DNA of 7,285 bases from Candidatus Treponema excrementipullorum (lineage in GTDB: Bacteria; Spirochaetota; Spirochaetia; Treponematales; Treponemataceae): assembly GCA_018883625.1 (NCBI GenBank), contig JAHLFV010000074.1, positions 1-7,285 on the forward strand, written 5' to 3'. This document shows positions 5,152-7,285 of this stretch, in pieces. The number at the start of each line of letters is the position of its first letter. Within the stretch, counting starts at the first letter, position 1. The notes beneath the pieces are model-generated. The model saw only the letters and a list, made by a program, of their open reading frames with translations. It was not told where the DNA came from and searched no databases. A program made the translations under genes and the position numbers.

Positions 5152-6134
5152 TATCGGCGTCCGTCTGGACTATACAAGTAATCAAAGTAGTCCATATTGG
5201 TGCTGTAGGTTGCATCAAAAGAAGGTAATGTGGTTTTGTAAGACTCCAAACTTTTCCAAAAAGCGTAAAATTCCGGATCTTTGGAATAAGCCTCTGCATA
5301 AATTCTGCTGGCCTCTGCATCTGCCTTACCTTTGATCTCCTCGGCCTGTTTGTAAGCCTCAGATTCAATGGTGAGTTTTTCTTTTTCCAATTTTCCCAAC
5401 CAATCGGCTTTTTTTCCTTCACCTAAAGAACGGTAAGCTTGGGCAAACTGATTCCTTTCCTTTATCATCCTGTTGTAAACGCTTTCTGTCAATTCTTCGG
5501 AATATTTAATCTGCCTTGGTAATACATCGATAAGTTCAATACCGTATTCTCCTACCATTTTTCGTGCTTCCTCAGCCATTTCCAAGCTCAGTTGCCGGCG
5601 ACCTTTTGTTACTTCTTCCGAAACAACACTGACATTTATTAAATCTTGAATTTCCGCAGCTTCTTCTGTATTTTGATCCATGGCTTGGGCAGATGGTGTA
5701 CTTTGATTTATAATATTGGAACTGCGAACTACTTCAGAAAGTCTGTTTTGGGTGATAACGGTACGGGTTGCAGAATCAATAATGTCACTTAACCGGTTTG
5801 AAGCTGCCTCTACAGTTTTGAAAGAAGTATAAAACAGCTCAGGGTTTGATATTCTCCAGCGACTTGTAGTATCTACAATAATAAACTGATTCTCTTTTGT
5901 AGGGATTCGTTGAGGATCTCCGTCAAGAGATAAAATCAATTTTGGATAGGTGGTAACAAAATCAATAACAGGAACTCTGATATAAAGTCCGGCTTCTGTT
6001 TTTGTATCTACAATGCGTCCGAATCTTGTTATGACAGCCTGATATCCTTCATTTACCACATAAAAGGGACCTAAGAGCAAAAAAACTACACCTAGTACAA
6101 TGAGTATACCTAAAACTATTCCCAATTTTTTCAT
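5151..6134 (-). CDS. hflC: HflC, SPFH subunit of the HflK-HflC complex
   Basis: 327 residues, close to the E. coli length. An N-terminal membrane anchor (about 4-25) is followed by a periplasmic SPFH domain beginning VVNEGYQAVITRFGRI (26-41). Family hallmarks are RWRISNPELFY (92-102), SEVVRSS (133-139), YGIELIDVLPRQIKYSEEL (197-215) and MIKERNQFAQAYRSLGEG (223-240). A long Ala/Glu/Lys coiled-coil follows (about 240-285), then KDPEFYAFWKSLESYK (285-300), the HflC-specific tail. HflC and HflK are known to form a large periplasmic cage around FtsH and modulate its proteolysis of membrane proteins. Its ATG overlaps the hflK TGA (ATGA), and GGGAGG (6149-6144) lies 9 nt upstream within hflK. About 30 residues (140-172) rich in Ser, Gln and Glu form an extended segment within the domain that may be variable. 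Identification is secure. Confidence 0.95.
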   Translation of the reverse strand: MKKLGIVLGILIVLGVVFLLLGPFYVVNEGYQAVITRFGRIVDTKTEAGLYIRVPVIDFVTTYPKLILSLDGDPQRIPTKENQFIIVDTTSRWRISNPELFYTSFKTVEAASNRLSDIIDSATRTVITQNRLSEVVRSSNIINQSTPSAQAMDQNTEEAAEIQDLINVSVVSEEVTKGRRQLSLEMAEEARKMVGEYGIELIDVLPRQIKYSEELTESVYNRMIKERNQFAQAYRSLGEGKKADWLGKLEKEKLTIESEAYKQAEEIKGKADAEASRIYAEAYSKDPEFYAFWKSLESYKTTLPSFDATYSTNMDYFDYLYSPDGRR

Positions 6135-7102
6135 TGTTTATTACCTCCCAGAGTTTTAACTGGTAATACGTTATCCAATTCTCCGTCAATGATTGTGGAC
6201 TGTGTGTGAGATTTTAGAATTTCTTCCATAGCTTCTATGTAAAGACGTTCTTTTGTAACTCCGGGAGCCTTCACATAATCGTCGTAGATAGCGTTAAAAC
6301 GGGCAACATCACCTAATGCTTTGTTGACACGTTCTACGGCATATCCTTCTGCCAACTGTATTTGCCTGTCTGCTTCACCCTGTGCCTTGGGGATTTCTGA
6401 ATTATATGCAGCCTTTCCTTCGTTGATAAATCCGTTCATGTCCTGGATAGCTTTATTTACATCCTCAAAAGCTGCCTGAACTCCGGAGGGTGGCACGATG
6501 TTCTGCAATTTGACGGTAGTAACGTTGATTCCCAAACCTAATTGATCAAAGTTTTCATTCATATAGTCTTGTGCTAAAGCTTCGATGGATGAACGCTCGC
6601 TACTCATAACATCTAAAATTGCTCTGTCTCCTACCAAAAGATTGATAACAGATTGAGATATATCTCTAATGGTTCCTTGTTTATCGGAAACATTAAAAAG
6701 CCAAGCGACGGGGTCCACTATTTTGTATTGGATTGTCCATTCTACGTCTACAATATTTAAATCTCCGGTAAGCATGCGAGCTTCTTCGGGTTTATTTTCT
6801 TGGGAGATTTCTTGAGGGATTTCATCTGCTTGAAAGCCGAATTGTTCTGTCTGCACTACCATGGTGGGGACGTTATAACTTTTTTCGATACCCAAAGGGA
6901 GTTTCATTTGTAGCCCCGGTCCTACAGTTCTGTTATATTTTCCCAGACGGGTTATAACAGCCTGTTCTGTGGCATCCACTTCAAAAAAACTTGTCAAAGC
7001 CAAAATAATGGCTAAAACGACAATCAATCCAACTACAAAAACACCCGGCGAAACTTTTTTTAATTTTTTTGATTTCTTGGGTGCGGCGTCAAAATTCTCC
7101 AT
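6131..7102 (-). CDS. hflK: HflK, SPFH subunit of the HflK-HflC complex
   Basis: 323 residues, shorter than E. coli HflK (about 420) because the Gly-rich N-terminal and C-terminal extensions are missing. A lysine-rich cytoplasmic tail (9-17, KKSKKLKKV) precedes one membrane span (about 19-40). The SPFH domain starts FFEVDATEQAVITRLGKY (39-56) and carries GPGLQMKLPLGIEK (61-74), MLTGDLNIVDVEWTIQYKI (110-128), DPVAWLF (130-136) and VTTVKLQNIVPPSGVQAAF (194-212), all typical of HflK. The coiled-coil is at about 213-265, with PKAQGEADRQIQLAEGYAVE (238-257), and LYIEAMEEIL (287-296) follows. The ATG at 7102 is preferred over the in-frame ATG at 7165 because AGGAGG lies at 7120-7115, although 12 nt away, and the upstream extension has no HflK similarity and overlaps the promoter. 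It is the first gene of the hflK-hflC-hypothetical operon. Confidence 0.93.
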   Translation of the reverse strand: MENFDAAPKKSKKLKKVSPGVFVVGLIVVLAIILALTSFFEVDATEQAVITRLGKYNRTVGPGLQMKLPLGIEKSYNVPTMVVQTEQFGFQADEIPQEISQENKPEEARMLTGDLNIVDVEWTIQYKIVDPVAWLFNVSDKQGTIRDISQSVINLLVGDRAILDVMSSERSSIEALAQDYMNENFDQLGLGINVTTVKLQNIVPPSGVQAAFEDVNKAIQDMNGFINEGKAAYNSEIPKAQGEADRQIQLAEGYAVERVNKALGDVARFNAIYDDYVKAPGVTKERLYIEAMEEILKSHTQSTIIDGELDNVLPVKTLGGNKQ

Positions 7103-7114
7103 AAAAGACGTCTT

Positions 7115-7120
7115 CCTCCT
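7115..7120 (-). promoter_or_regulatory. Ribosome binding site of hflK with unusually long spacing
   Basis: AGGAGG (7120-7115 on the minus strand) is a full Shine-Dalgarno match, but 12 nt separate it from the ATG at 7102. The spacer contains the palindrome AAGACGTCTT (7114-7105). No alternative ATG, GTG or TTG lies nearer in frame. Confidence 0.6.
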
Positions 7121-7126
7121 AAAGTT

Positions 7127-7144
7127 GTTTATACAGTTATAAAC
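7127..7144. promoter_or_regulatory. Dyad GTTTATA-CAGT-TATAAAC overlapping the hflK -10 box
   Basis: Perfect 7-bp arms (7127-7133 and 7138-7144) surround CAGT. The dyad covers the proposed -10 hexamer TATAAC (7141-7136) and the predicted start near 7129, a typical repressor-operator position. The binder is unknown; a leader hairpin is the less likely alternative. Confidence 0.4.
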
Positions 7145-7165
7145 GTTATAGGTAAAATGTAACAA
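7136..7165 (-). promoter_or_regulatory. Probable promoter of the hflK-hflC operon
   Basis: On the minus strand, TTGTTA (7165-7160, four of six), 18 bp, then TATAAC (7141-7136, five of six). A second TATAAC at 7150-7145 has only a weak -35 (TTGCAA, 19 bp away). The region 7166-7204 shows nothing else apart from A/T-rich sequence. Confidence 0.4.
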
Positions 7166-7204
7166 GACTTTGCAAGAATGACAATCACAAAATAGAAATT
7201 ATAG

Positions 7205-7237
7205 AAAAAAACACGATAATTTTGATTAGAATTATCG
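7205..7237 (-). terminator. Rho-independent terminator of the minus-strand gene lying right of the window
   Basis: CGATAATT (7214-7221) and AATTATCG (7230-7237) are perfect 8-bp arms around an 8-nt loop. On the minus strand the stem is followed by TG and seven T (7211-7205). The stem is AT-rich but the T-run is good. It would end a transcript entering from the right and isolate the hflK operon. The remaining 7238-7285 holds no recognisable gene or site. Confidence 0.65.
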
Positions 7238-7285
7238 GTATAAGTGGGAAACTTTTTGTTTTCCGATGCATGCTTGTAGTAATCA

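Noticed and set aside
5045..5422. Minus-strand frame of 125 codons over the hflC end and the start of the next gene
   Set aside because: It is out of frame with two well-supported coupled genes, and its product is Lys/Arg-rich without family likeness.
1..7285. Mobile elements, tRNA/rRNA genes, CRISPR arrays or long direct repeats
   Set aside because: No transposase-like product, terminal repeats, cloverleaf or regularly spaced repeats were seen on either strand.

Overview
The window looks like spirochaete chromosome, most likely a Treponema-like organism. This rests on the moderately low GC content, two small single-domain outer-membrane beta-barrel paralogues ending in an aromatic residue (RFWF), short signal peptides, and an hflK-hflC pair followed by a large membrane protein I can only call 'conserved hypothetical'. 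The genus is inferred from protein style, not from a marker gene.

Left edge (1-1151, minus strand): a two-gene operon of an SPFH/band-7 membrane protein followed, with a TAATG stop/start overlap, by the first 18 codons of a small ribbon-helix-helix (Arc-like) protein that runs off the window. The promoter is near-consensus (TTGACA, 17 bp, TATCAT). Its -10 box sits inside a 27-bp perfect palindrome made of two TGATATCA units one helical turn apart. The second gene product is the obvious candidate to bind it.

Centre (1152-3482, plus strand): a secreted DUF3298/RsiV-like protein, an ArsR/SmtB-family repressor with an incomplete metal-site motif, and two paralogous small outer-membrane proteins. 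The first barrel gene has a promoter overlapping the arsR stop codon and ends in a clear rho-independent terminator. The second has its own promoter.

Right side (3511-7102, minus strand): a tightly overlapping operon hflK-hflC-hypothetical (ATGA and TAATG overlaps). HflK and HflC form the SPFH complex known to modulate FtsH. The third product is a 546-residue protein with one central membrane span. Its cytoplasmic half resembles a catalytically dead protein-kinase C-lobe, so it may be an undescribed partner of HflKC. A 7-bp-arm dyad overlaps the proposed hflK -10 box, and a terminator for the preceding minus-strand transcript lies at 7205-7237.

The window therefore holds three SPFH proteins from two unrelated operons around an envelope-protein cluster. 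No RNA genes, insertion sequences, CRISPR arrays or long repeats were seen.
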